Part shown: positions 11,201 through 23,000 of the stretch, one piece after another
Numbering within the stretch: position 1 is the stretch's first letter
Layout: each line of letters starts with the position of its first letter
Origin: Brachionus koreanus
Lineage: Eukaryota > Rotifera > Eurotatoria > Ploima > Brachionidae
NCBI GenBank assembly: GCA_016987375.1
Contig: PJRA01000274.1
Coordinates: forward strand, 1,136,656-1,200,655
Length of the DNA stretch: 64,000 nucleotides
Direction of reading: 5' to 3'
The notes under the pieces: model-generated
Seen by the model: only the letters and a program-made list of their open reading frames with translations
The model's database searches: none
What the model was told of the DNA's origin: nothing
Made by a program: the position numbers and the translations under genes

Positions 11201-12263
11201 AACTAGAAATAAATAAAACAAAAAAAATCAGATGATTAGCAATTTTTTTCAATATTTAAAAAATTTTAAAAATTCAATTTTGGAAAAAAATCCTCAAAAA
11301 TAATAGAAAAAGTAACCAAGCGTAAGCTAATTATTTTAAATTGATCATTAGAGTGATTAAATCATGTTTAATTTTCATCAAAAGCTACATACTATGAGTC
11401 AATGAAAAGAAAATAATTTAAAAGAATTTCTGCCATTTCTTCAAAAATGTCGCCATAAGCTGTTTGAATTAGAAATAAAAAATTTGAAAAAAAAATTTGA
11501 TAATTTATTATTATTATTGAATGATAAAATTGAATCCGAATAAATTTAACAATTAAGCTATTTGCTGTTGTTATTTTTTTTAGAAGGAAATAAATTAAGA
11601 TTACCATTTAAAGGATTCTGGAAGTTGTTGGTTTCCTGCTCGTAATTTGTCTCGATATCTCCTTCAGACTTGTCCCTTTTGCGAGTTTTTCTGCTTAAAA
11701 CAAAATAATTAATCTAATGTCTATTCTTTTCTTTGATTTTGGAATAATTTCTAGCTGCCCAATTTATAGCATCTTACTTTTTCAATTTAGAATGCCTCGG
11801 ACAATTTAAATATATTTTAAACCACTTAAATGTGTCCATAATTGTATTTTGTAACTAAAGTACAAACTTAATTCAAGTCGGATAAATACAATATTCTTAG
11901 TCCTATTTATGTAAATTAAACCCAAATGTCTAAATTAAGAAAAAATCTAGGATAATTAATTTGATTAAGATTTTTTTCTAAAATTTATAATTGGTCTAAA
12001 AGAGAATAAATTTAACTCAAAAAATTTTGGGATAAAAATAAACTATGTTTGAAGATCAGTTCTAAAGTTTATATTCAAGACTACCTTTCCTAAAATTCTT
12101 AGCATTGATCGAGATAGCAAAATTTAGAAATTGCGAAATTCCTTTTTTTTTTTATATACAAACATCAAAAATGGAACTTTACGTTGAGAAATAAAAAAAT
12201 TGTTGCGTAATTAAAATAGAATTGATAAATTTAAATTTACCTGAATGTTAGAAGTATGTTCAT
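8274..12263 (-). CDS. MOB2: MOB kinase activator 2 (MOB2) with long N-terminal extension
   Basis: Co-activator of NDR/LATS-family kinases. The minus-strand model is 12263-12241, 11690-11605, 10754-9939, 8866-8274, phase-consistent and giving 505 residues. The Mob domain spans the last two exons: the 9939 exon ends ...IDHNEWMAYN and joins ...TKMFFDQINVLFG. It has the zinc-binding pair EQCTLQSC (four residues between Cys) and the two His in VHMYHSHYKE, as in MOB1 Cys79/Cys84/His161/His166. FFWLDEKGKK and FPSNFESLVKKI point to MOB2 rather than MOB1, MOB3 or MOB4. About 270 residues of the 10754-9939 exon are Ser/Asn/Lys-rich low-complexity sequence absent from human MOB2; Drosophila Mob2 is known to have long N-terminal isoforms. 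The two 5' exons (23 and 86 bases) rest only on splice sites and phase, so the start is tentative. The 1.07-kb last intron hosts a nested repeat. Confidence 0.88.
9068..9868. repeat. large inverted repeat in MOB2 last intron, containing a MITE
   Basis: Arms of about 130-150 bases at roughly 9068-9200 and 9715-9868 are reverse complements. The clearest shared blocks are AACAGCAAAAATCTCAACAA and CTGAAAGGGCATCAAAATTT, with small indels between. The outer ends (AGGGGT...) also match. This is the form of a foldback or MITE-type DNA element. A second element with TTAA-bounded ends (9486-9692) lies between the arms. No coding capacity is seen. The whole unit is removed by splicing of MOB2. Confidence 0.7.
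9486..9692. mobile_element. piggyBac-like MITE, copy A (nested)
   Basis: Left end TTAACACAAGAAGCACC; right end, read on the other strand, CTAACACTAGAAGCACC. It is related along its length to the copy at 53024-53237, including AATATCAATTTTTAAAGA and TACGAGGATTTAAAA. The right TTAA has decayed to TTAG. TTAA targets with ends resembling CCCTAGAA are typical of the piggyBac superfamily. There is no transposase, so it is non-autonomous. Confidence 0.7.
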
Positions 12264-15200
12264 TTTCTGGAACTTGTATTGATAATCGAATTTAATTTAG
12301 TATTTATTAGTTTCTAAAAAAAATCTAAAATGCAGATTTATCGTTGTTAAAATGACATTTTTAAAAGTCTATATACTTAAATATATCTGAAAGCTAGACT
12401 TATAAATATAAAGGTGAATATCGTATGATTCGCAAGCTGTGCTCCAATTTAAAGAAATTCAAAGTTACTCAAAAAGTTGTAAATTAAAATTTTTTATGAG
12501 ATCATAATTTCTTCTTCTAAAATTTATTTCTTGATTCTAGAACATCTTTTGCAAACAAAATAAAATAGAAAAGCGAAATTCTTTTTTATATTTATTTTTA
12601 AATTTAATTCAATTTAGCTTTTTATATTTTTCAAAATGTGTCTTACATAAAGTAATTAAATACTGAACAAGGGTGTATGCGCCTGAGCACATTATGATAA
12701 ATTTTGTTTTATTTTACTTAGCATTGTTGAATTGTTATTTTAATGGTATAATTGTCGGTGGTTTTACTTATCTGTAATAGTTTGAAATAAAAAAAAAAAC
12801 AATTAAATTTTAGTGCTTTAAGTTCGCTAAATTTTATCAGCAAAACAAATGCTCAACAATTAGCAATGGTCGATCTAAATCCTAGACTTTTAGAAATAAT
12901 TTTTTTTTAAAGCTTATAATAAAAATTTGCTTATGAAATTACACTATGCCATTATGGATAAAATTGGTCATAATTAATTTAAAAAAAATATGCACTAGTT
13001 CAAAGCTTTTGTTGCCATACCGAATTACTCTTGAAAAATATTTTAAGATTCAAATAGGACCTTATAATATAAATTTGTATTCAAGATCTAATATTTTAGC
13101 TAAAATTTTTTAATCTTTTAAACAAAAAATAGAATAAAATCTTGTTCTTACCTAGGGATTTACAGCGTCTATAAAAAAAGGTTTCTATTAATTAAGTGAG
13201 TTCTTATCTTGTAGGAGATAAATCAAGCTTTAAATGTTGAAATATTATGTTTTAAAAATTTTCTTGATACAAATAATTTAATTGAACCTTTTAGAAGGGA
13301 ATTATCGCAAATAAAATTACTTTAAGCTTTTTTATTATCTCATTTACAGTAGAAATAGATAATATAGTTTAATTGTTCCATAGTAGTGAATTCAATGAAA
13401 GATAGTTATAAAATCTGCATTTAAGTATTCAATGAAAAAAGCCAAAATAATTAAAGAAATTAATGTTTACTGTGCGCTATTAGTTTTACATAAATAATTC
13501 AATTTTCGAAATTTATCTACCATCTGAAAAAAATAAAAGGAAAAAATTTAAACTATTTTTCATTTGAGATAAAAATAAAATTTGGCTAATTTTAATATAA
13601 TTTTCTTCAGCTAGAATAAACTAATGTTTATATTTTTTTTATATTTTTGAATTTAGAATATTCTAGACCTTGAACAAAAAATTGAAAAAAGATGTATAAT
13701 GCCAGAGAAAAAAATTTTCATTTTGGTTTACTCACTATTACTCACTATGTGAAATCTATCAATCTAATCTATTCTGTGTGAAGTCTATTCTAAATTTTTT
13801 ACTTCAATTTTTATGATAAATTTTCAATTTAGCTCTTTTTATGTTTAAAAATTAATTTAAATAAAAAAAAAACAGTTTTAATATTTTGTTAATGTTGTTT
13901 TAGAATATATACGTAAATTCATATTATAATGAAAAACCAAATTTAGTTTAAACCACAATTTGAAAGTAAATATGTGGATAGAAAATGTGATCGACATTAA
14001 AAACAATTTACTTGGGTGGATATGAATTTATTCCATAATAATGAAAAAAAAAATTTTTACTTACCTTTTTTAGGAGGCTAAATTCGCTAAAGATTTTGCT
14101 TTCTATCTCTATTATTATAGCTTGAAAATATTTTTCTAAAATAATAAAGATATTCTCTAAAGTCTAAAGTAGAAAAATTAAATAAGCAATTTTATCGGAT
14201 CAATTTTGCATTTTTATAGTGAGCTTTATTTTTGTTTAAAGAGCAAAGTTCCAGTATCTCAAAGTCTCTTAAAGAACAAACGCAAATAAAAAATATTAAT
14301 ATATATCTAAATATTTTTTGTAATATCAATCAAAATCATAAAATATTATAATTTTGCATAATGATATTCACCGATTGGTGAAAACAAAGCGTTTCAAGCT
14401 GCTAAATGCTCACCGTGTCCGAGCTTTCCAAAGATCCGTCTAAAAAATTTGATTATAAAACTAGTATTATCTGTTTTGGTATTTTTTAAAATAGCGTGTG
14501 TGTGTGTGTTTGTGTGTATGCTTGTTGGCTATAGATTAAGGCTTAAATATTAATTAAAAACAAATATTAATTGTCTATAAAACTAAAGCTTCTAAATGGC
14601 ACATAAAGGAGTTTAACATACAACAACGTCAACATATTTAGCATGAACAACTAATGGCAATTTGCATTATGGTCTTGGCTCACCGAGAGCTTTGTTTAAA
14701 CAATTTTTCTTTTTTTATATTGGAAAAAGCCAACAACGATAAGACATAGACTTAGCTTTTGAGTCACTTTGCTTTCAATAGTTAAGCCAGTAGTACATAA
14801 ACAAAATCTTAATTTAAAGCAAAGATCACTAAATTTAATGTGCGACGATTAATATCTCTCTATTGAATGCATTTTGAAAATAAATATTTGCCAATATATT
14901 ATTATTAATATTTTCTTTTGCAAGAAATTGATTATGGTTTTTTTTGTTCTCAGCATCTAGAAAATTTGATACATCTCATTTACAAAAAAATTTCCCTTTG
15001 ATTTTACCGAGATAGAACCAAAAATCAGAAAAATAAAAAAATAAAAACTAAATACTCTTGAAATGGAATTTTCATGGTTAAAATTAATGTTGACTAAAGA
15101 CTTAAGGCCAAATTGTAAAACCTTAACAAACAAAATTAATTTTATGTAATAGGATTTAAACAAAATCAAAATAGTTGTTTAGTTCCTTACTAAATGATAA

Positions 15201-17107
15201 TTTAATATAGGATAACTCAAACATTACTTCAATTTATAAACTTAAATTGTGAATTTATAATTTTATCTATCATGTTTAGTCATGAAATACTTAATTTTAT
15301 TTGTCATGTGCGATTATTTGTTGAATGATTTAATTCTTTATTAAGCACATGAGCTTCTCAAGATTAGATTTATTTTTTGTTGGCTTATTTCGTCACTGTA
15401 AATTTAAATTTTTTGAAAAAATGATTGATTTTACTAACAAAAAGAAAAGAGAAATTAATTTTTTTTGAAAATTTTGAAAACAAAATTTCTTTTTAATTAT
15501 AAGAAAGATGCTAGAAAATTTAGCTCTTTAAAAAATCTCAAAATAAAAAATGACATGTTTCTTTTTAATACAATCAAGCTTCGTAGAAATCTAAGTTGCT
15601 AAATTGAACTTATATGATTGATTTGAACTATGAATTAAATTCAAATATTTTAACGCTATTTAAAAAGCTTATACCTTTCAAAATTTGAAAAAGAAGTTGT
15701 GCTAATAGCATAGTTAATCAAAAAGGGTAAATACTATTTGTCTTTTAATTTAATATTATGTTTAAGCATATCTGATTTTTATTTTAATGTTTGAGAAATT
15801 AGCAGCTAAAAACAACATTTTAAATTCTCAGTTCAATCACAAAATAAAATAAAGAAAAAAATAAAGATAAATATTTGAAGAAAGTTTTATCAAAATCTAC
15901 GATAAAATATAAAAAATGTATTAGAATTGAAAAGTCTAGTTTATAAAAAGCCTAGTGATAAGATGCAGAAGCACGTTTCGCACAATCAATTTAATTCAAA
16001 TATTCGGCATAGTTATAGGTGCTATTTAAAAATAATTTTTAAAATAATATATAATGAAAGAAAGCATTTAGTATTTCATATCATGCGAGTGAATAAAGCT
16101 TTTTGACGTCATTTAATTAAAAAATTAAAAAAAAATCGATTTTCATCATTTTAAGATAAAGTTGTCATAGTACTGTTTACGAATTTTGAAGGGTTGCATT
16201 TTGAATAGCTTCTAAACTAAATTATACCATTTTACCTGAAAGCCAATTATTGTATTCAAATCCATATTTATTGTAAAACTAATTCTTTTTAGAGCTATAA
16301 CATTTTTTTATTCATTGGAAATATTTTATTATCTAGATAATTAGCTCAAAGTTAGCTTTACATTATTAAGATAATTCATTTATAAAGTAAATCTAAATTT
16401 TAAGTTTCTAATTACTTTTTATTTTTTTGAATGAAATTAGCTTTCATTTGTTATTTAAATTAATCTTTAAATAATGAGATATAATTTTATACTTTTTAAA
16501 ATTAGATAATTTTCTAAAAAATAATTTTATCGATTATTCACCAACTCACTCTTAATCTTAAAAACTAATTATTTATTTTAATTTAACTGTTTCAAGAAAG
16601 ATTTTTTTAGCTCTTTTTGACCAAATTTAGAATTATAAAATTAAAATTTTAACACCTAAGCTTTCAAAAGCAAAATATATGTTTAAATGCATAAATAATA
16701 CTGAGGAAATAATTTTCTATCAGCTAAAATAAATAAATATTCGGAATTATTTGGGTAAGAATTTTTTATGTTTTTGAAAATAAATTTATGAAAAAAGATT
16801 ACCAAATTTTTTTGATATAAAAAAATAAAAAAATTTATGAGAGTTAATTTTTGAGAGGATATTTGTACACACAATGATGTTCCGTTTTCTGTTTTTACAA
16901 CATTTGCGTAAATAAAATAAATTTTAAGAAAAATTGAAAAGTAATTTTAATCACAATAAAATTTACATTTATTTCTTGCTTTTTCTCAAATGTTTTTAAA
17001 TAAATTTTTTTGTTACTATTAAAAGAATATGATTAGGATTGATAAAAGTAGTATATGCTTTTTTTAGAACATAAATATTTAGAAATAATTAATAGTAAAA
17101 TTGCTTT
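12264..17107. other. gene-poor AT-rich stretch
   Basis: About 4.8 kb with no coding run supported by a recognisable domain or a convincing splice structure. A GT microsatellite lies at about 14496-14520. Short open frames (for example at 14957-15169 and 16683-16874 on the minus strand) have only AT-driven composition. The 5' flank of MOB2 is at the left. Confidence 0.55.
14496..14520. repeat. GT microsatellite
   Basis: Alternating GT/TG run of about 12 units with one interruption (GTTTGTG). It stands out against an otherwise A/T-only background. Confidence 0.85.
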
Positions 17108-18007
17108 TAACGAGTGATGCATAAGTAAATGGACAAAAATTAAAAGCGAATATCTCAAAAAATNNNNNNNNNNNNNNNNNNNNNNNNNNNNNNNNNNNNN
17201 NNNNNNNNNNNNNNNNNNNNNNNNNNNNNNNNNNNNNNNNNNNNNNNNNNNNNNNNNNNNNNNNNNNNNNNNNNNNNNNNNNNNNNNNNNNNNNNNNNNN
17301 NNNNNNNNNNNNNNNNNNNNNNNNNNNNNNNNNNNNNNNNNNNNNNNNNNNNNNNNNNNNNNNNNNNNNNNNNNNNNNNNNNNNNNNNNNNNNNNNNNNN
17401 NNNNNNNNNNNNNNNNNNNNNNNNNNNNNNNNNNNNNNNNNNNNNNNNNNNNNNNNNNNNNNNNNNNNNNNNNNNNNNNNNNNNNNNNNNNNNNNNNNNN
17501 NNNNNNNNNNNNNNNNNNNNNNNNNNNNNNNNNNNNNNNNNNNNNNNNNNNNNNNNNNNNNNNNNNNNNNNNNNNNNNNNNNNNNNNNNNNNNNNNNNNN
17601 NNNNNNNNNNNNNNNNNNNNNNNNNNNNNNNNNNNNNNNNNNNNNNNNNNNNNNNNNNNNNNNNNNNNNNNNNNNNNNNNNNNNNNNNNNNNNNNNNNNN
17701 NNNNNNNNNNNNNNNNNNNNNNNNNNNNNNNNNNNNNNNNNNNNNNNNNNNNNNNNNNNNNNNNNNNNNNNNNNNNNNNNNNNNNNNNNNNNNNNNNNNN
17801 NNNNNNNNNNNNNNNNNNNNNNNNNNNNNNNNNNNNNNNNNNNNNNNNNNNNNNNNNNNNNNNNAGTCCCATTTTAAAATTTTTTTTTGCAATATTATAG
17901 CTAATTTTTAGTAGTTTATAAATAAATATATATATGATCCCCTGATCATTTGCATGATCGGGCAAGTTAACTTAACTTTCGTCCATTTACTTATGCATCA
18001 CCCGTTA
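17108..18007. mobile_element. Tc1/mariner-type element around the assembly gap
   Basis: The left end at 17108 reads TA then ACGAGTGATGCATAAGTA, continuing AATGGAC. The right end, read on the other strand from 18007, is TA then ACGGGTGATGCATAAGTA, continuing AATGGAC. These are near-perfect terminal inverted repeats of about 38 bases, each flanked by TA, the duplicated target of the Tc1/mariner superfamily. The 701-base N run occupies most of the interior, so coding content is unknown. As represented (about 900 bases) it is shorter than a full mariner element, but the gap length may be arbitrary. Confidence 0.7.
17164..17864. other. assembly gap (701 N)
   Basis: An unbroken N run. It sits entirely inside the inverted-repeat element above, consistent with a repeat that the assembler could not cross. 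Confidence 1.
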
Positions 18008-19143
18008 TCACTTTAATCAGTGACAAAGTTTAATATTTTTAAACAAAATAAGAATAAACATTTTGCCGGCTGAAGTATCCTATTGCCGGTTGAAATAATT
18101 TTAATAAACACTAAGAACGGTTTTAAAAATAAAATTAATGAATTTTTTAAAACAAACAAGAAATAAGCATTTGTTTTACGTATACCCGTTTTAGCTACCA
18201 TACATTGCTCTACAGGAAAAATCTTTTGTAGCCAATTATCATTATTATTAATAAGTTTTTTTATTTATTTCAAGAAAACACCTCATGAGTGATGAGTGAA
18301 AGAGAAAAAGAATAAAATTGAAAATTTAAATTTTTTTTATGTCGCTTGTTAGTATGGTTTGTCAGAAGCTCAAGAATGTGGCGACTTTTCCTGTCACTCA
18401 AGGAGGTATTTACCTACTTTTTTATCGATTCTCCTACTCCATCTTTTTTCATTTTTTTTGTATTTCTAAAATTTTCGAAACGCTTAGATGAATAAGATCA
18501 TTAAATTCTTCAATTTATTGTCCAAGCAACAGCTCAAGTCCATTCAGTATTTAGTTTTTGTTAATCTTTTTCTGTTTGTCATCTGTTTATGTAAGTAGAT
18601 TATTGATAAATTTTTTCGTGAAAGGATTTAAATACAGGATTTTAACGAATTTTAATTTGCTTTTTAGAAGCATTATGTGCGGGATATTTAATTAAATTAT
18701 GATAGGGATATCTAATGTAGATAATTTGAGATCTAATGCCAAAAGCAATTAAAATGAATTAGGAAATATTATTTCATTTAAATAAAGAATAAACTTTTTT
18801 TAAGTCTTAATTTTAATGATACAAAAAACTTATTTTTTTCATTTTATTATTTTACCTCAATTTTAATAAAAGGCTAAAAAGATAAAATTCATTTAAAATT
18901 TATTACTTTCGAACGATAAAAGATTCGATTAAATTTTGGTCTAAATCCATAGTCTTGAAAAAGAACATTTAGCAAGATTTAAAAAAAAATTTCCGACAAG
19001 AGTGAATACAAAAATTGAATGATAAAAAAATTGTTTCCAAGACAATAAAATTAGGTTTTTAAATAAGCAAAATTTAATTAATTCTAAAAAATATTCGATT
19101 TGAAAAATTTTCAGCTAGCTGATACCATTATTAAATAATAGTT
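18008..19143. other. intergenic with two possible small exons
   Basis: The 3' flank of the 14-3-3 gene (-) is at the right end. The middle holds a GC-richer patch at 18339-18590 with two candidate plus-strand exons, described separately. The rest is AT-rich with nothing recognised. Confidence 0.5.
18339..18590 (+). other. possible small spliced transcript of unknown nature
   Basis: There are two short open stretches with good donors. From ATG 18339, 22 codons (MSLVSMVCQKLKNVATFPVT...) run to a donor at 18406 (GAG|GTATTT). From ATG 18488, 34 codons begin MNKIIKFFNLLSKQQ and end in a hydrophobic run before a strong donor at 18591 (TAT|GTAAGTAG). Base composition is less AT-rich than the surroundings. 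I found no phase-compatible continuation with a recognisable domain, and the two pieces do not join into one good frame. It may be a non-coding transcript, a small membrane protein or chance. Confidence 0.25.
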
Positions 19144-20005
19144 CTAATCATTTTGGCCTTCAACGTCTTGTACATCTTCATTTTTCTCATCACCTTCAAA
19201 AATTGTAACTGTAAGTTATTGTAAAAAAAAATTCAAATGATTACCTTGAATGTCTGAGGTCCATAGAGTCAGATTATCTCTGAGTAATTGCATGATTAAA
19301 GTTGAATCTTTATATGATTCTTCATTTAACGTGTCCAATTCAGCAATAGCATCATCAAATGCAGCTTTTGCCAATCTGCATGCTCTATCTGGAGAGTTCA
19401 ATATTTCATAGTAAAATACTGAAAAGTTCAAAGCTAAGCCCAATCGAATCGGATGAGTAGGCACGAGTTCACTTGTTGAAATGTCACTAGCTGCTTTATA
19501 TGCAATTAAACTATTTTCAGCAGCTTCTTTGCGATCATTGCCAGTTGCAAATTCAGCCAAATACCGGTAGTAATCACCTTTCATCTTATAATAAAACACT
19601 TTGGACTCACCAGTGCTTGCATGAGGAATTAAGTGCTTGTCCAAAAGACCGAGTATATCAGCACAAATATCCTTGAGTTCTTTCTCAATCTAAATAATAA
19701 AATTAGTTAATTTCTAAATTATTGAATTAAAAAAGAAAATTTAAATTTTTTACTTGTAATCGATAATTTCTGATTAGAGATTCCTTTATGTCGTCTTCTT
19801 TCTGTTCAATGGAGCTAACAATACGCCACGAAGCTCTGCGAACTCCGATAACATTCTTGTATGCGACGCTGAGTAAATTTCTTTCTTCGACAGTCAATTC
19901 AGTGTCATAAGTTGCGACCAGTTTCATCGAGTCGAGCATTTCGTCGTACCGCTCGGCTTGCTCAGCTAACTTAGCCATAAAAACTCGGTCTTCTCTGTCG
20001 GCCAT
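19144..20005 (-). CDS. YWHAE: 14-3-3 epsilon
   Basis: Dimeric phospho-Ser/Thr-binding adaptor of the cytosol. Three exons: 20005-19754, 19689-19245, 19208-19144, giving 253 residues, the usual family length. The start [20 protein letters not shown] matches the epsilon N terminus. Family blocks are [35 protein letters not shown] and [15 protein letters not shown] near the phosphopeptide groove. [14 protein letters not shown] is helix 9. The groove residues equivalent to Lys49, Arg56, Arg127 and Tyr128 appear present. The C-terminal tail ([18 protein letters not shown]) is on its own exon, acidic and ends like epsilon forms. Epsilon rather than zeta type is supported by DREDRVF and [12 protein letters not shown]. 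The two introns are 64 and 36 bases; the second is unusually short but phase-consistent. Confidence 0.95.
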
Positions 20006-23000
20006 TTTTGCTAGTTTGTTTTTTAAATAACTTTAAAATCTAAAACTTAAATAGTTTTCTAATTTAGCCGAACGTTCGAGAGTTTTTCTAAGGCAATGAT
20101 CGAAAAAAAATTTGATCCAAACTCAAAATTAATTATTATAATAGTTCCACAGCAACTAGAAATAAACTAAACACTAAAATAACCGCTTCTGAGCATAATT
20201 AGGAAAAGAAAAAAAAATAATATTTTTTTAGATTCGTTTAAAACAAAATTATTTTCCTCTAAATTTAAGCATGGCTTGTTTTAGCTAGAAAAAATGACTT
20301 TTAAGTCATGGTGATGTGTACGAACATGAAATTTGAATTAGTAAAAATCTCTTAAGCAAATAGAACAAAGTAAACCATTTTTAATAAATTAACGTTGTTA
20401 GGTTTTTTTGTATAGTACCAATGTAGAATGTTGCTTTTCTTGTTGTGCTTATTTAGAATAAGTTACAAATAAAATATTTACCAAACAAATTTATTCGAAT
20501 ATTTGAATTAGTTTTAAATTAAGATACGCAAAAATCGATTATTATTTTAGATAGGCTATTTTGTTTGTCTAGCTTGACTTATTCTAAATAGTAATTGGGG
20601 ATTTGGAAGCGGAAATTTTAGACTAATCTATATTCTAAATGCATTGGTCATTAGCAATTATTTGCAAGAAAAAAAACACCTTATTAGAGTTTAAATTAAT
20701 TCCTGATAAATCATTTTTAAGTTAAAAAGATTCCAAATTAATTAACTATTACTGCTTAATTTTTCTAACCACAATTATTAATCGATTTTAAAAGCTTAAT
20801 CGGTATATTAATTTTATTATTCACAAATATAACTTTGAAATAAATATTTCTACAGTGAAAAAAATTTTTTTAAATAAATTGTATTATTGCTACAAATAGC
20901 TTATTTAACGTATTTTCTGAGCAAATAAAAATGATAGAATATAAATTATCCTTTTATTTATTAAATTTTATTAAAAAATGATTTATACAGAGAAAAATCT
21001 TTCAATGACATGTTTATAAATTGACAATCTTAGAACTAAGATTTAAACGCTATTAATTTATTCTAATTTTAGAAGTATTTTCTAATATTTTTTAGCATAA
21101 TCTATCAACAATTAAATATTTCTATTATTAATAAAATTCAAAAAATCATATCCAATTTTAATGGACCAGAAAATAATGGTTTGAAAGAACACTTCGAAAA
21201 AAAATAATTGCCTCTTGAATTTAAATTGTCTGATGCAAAATACTTCCTAAGATTATTCTAAAATTTCCGCTCTTTAATTAAATTTTCTTAAGCAAAATGA
21301 CAGGAAAATTATTCTCATTAATTAGAAAATTAAAATTTTAGCTATTTTATATATACTAAGTCGGAATATAAACTAAATTTAAACCCATAATTTATATATT
21401 AAAAGTAAAACAAAAAACATATTTTCTTTCAAATTGCAATTATTAAATCGCCTGCAAATTGGCTCTTTACTAGAGGGCTATTAAAAATAGTAATAATGGG
21501 ATAAGGTAGTTATTTAATTTGTTTAGATTCGTTTGCTAAATTAAATATTTTTGAATAAATAAAGATTCAAAAAAAGCGTTTCCAAGTGTTTTCTTGTTAA
21601 AACACAAATTCAAACCTCTCGTCGAAACTTCAACAAAACTTGTTACTACTCACTTCAATAAATACAAAAATCATATGATCGTGCACCATCTCAGAATAAT
21701 TTTTTTTCATTGTTTATAAATAAACACATAGTTAAATCAGAAAGGAAATAAACAAAAAATGAATAATTACAAAAAAAAAATAAAATTGAATGATTTTTTT
21801 TTACTAAATCAATTTTTTGCTCTTACGACTATAGTCTATTATGATATAAAATAGCAAAAAATAAAAATTTACATTTAATTAACAAAATTTATTGATTTTT
21901 CAAAAAAGGCAATAATGACAAACCAGCAGACATTCCGTGTCATTTTTATACTATCTTGAAATTAAATATAAGGCTTAATTGAAATTCTAATCTCGAAAAT
22001 TAAGTAAAAATAGTTTATTTTCTAAATCTCATTGAGACCAAAAAGCTCTGCTTTGTTGAGCATGGAATTAAAAACAAACAATAATTCGTTTGCTGGATCT
22101 AAAAAGCCAAAGTTGATCGAAAGCATTCGAGATAAATAATTAATTTAAGATTCAAATTACTAAAACAAGCTTTTATTAGAATTTACATTTTGGCTAAACA
22201 AAAGCACTACAAATTTGAATATTTTGATAATTTTTTACCGTAAAAAATAATTATATTTTTAAAACAACTTCTAGAGATTCTCTTTATTTAATTAAAAAAA
22301 CATTCTCTTTTATCTAATCATTTTAAATAGAAAAATATTTGAGTCAAAATTCCATATTTTAAAAGTAATTAATTAACTAATTAGGCCAATTTTACAGGAA
22401 ATATTTTCGTCTTGTTTGTATGTATTGAGCATTTCCTAAATTTGAATTATTTTTTAAATATACACAGATAAATGCCTAAATTCCAAGTGAACAAAATTTA
22501 GCTTGACAAAGTTTAAAACGCTAAATTATTGTCATAAATAAGCACTCTATTTTAAATAAATAAATTATTTTTTTAAATAGCAAAAATTTACTATTTATAA
22601 AAATTCGCATCATCGAAAATTTATACCTCTCAAGGTTTTAGAAAAATAAATTCAAAAGAGCCATTTAAACATCTAAAACATAAGCTTAAGTGTTATTTCA
22701 AGTCCAAAGCTTGTTTTTTTAAAGGATTTTGTTTTATAAAAAAAAAATAAAAATAGTCTAAATCATGAAATATTTAAACAATTTAATTTAAAAAAAGCAG
22801 GAAAAAAGTTATTAAATTAATCCCTTATATGATAAACAATTTTAAGCAAAAACAAATGTTTAAATAGCATTTTACTTAGAAATTTTATTTTAATAATTTA
22901 GATAGTTCAGGCGAAAGTTTAAAATCTATTCGTATGATACCGTTAAAGAAAAGCAACTTTTCCTAATGAACAATAAATCAATCAATCTTGCATTTTTTTG

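Noticed and set aside
14340..14420. CACCGATTGGTG-containing stretch as a regulatory palindrome
   Set aside because: The inverted symmetry is imperfect and short; no context supports it.
17033..17965. Long minus-strand open frame across the N run
   Set aside because: Most of it is unknown bases; an N run cannot contain a stop, so the frame is an artefact.
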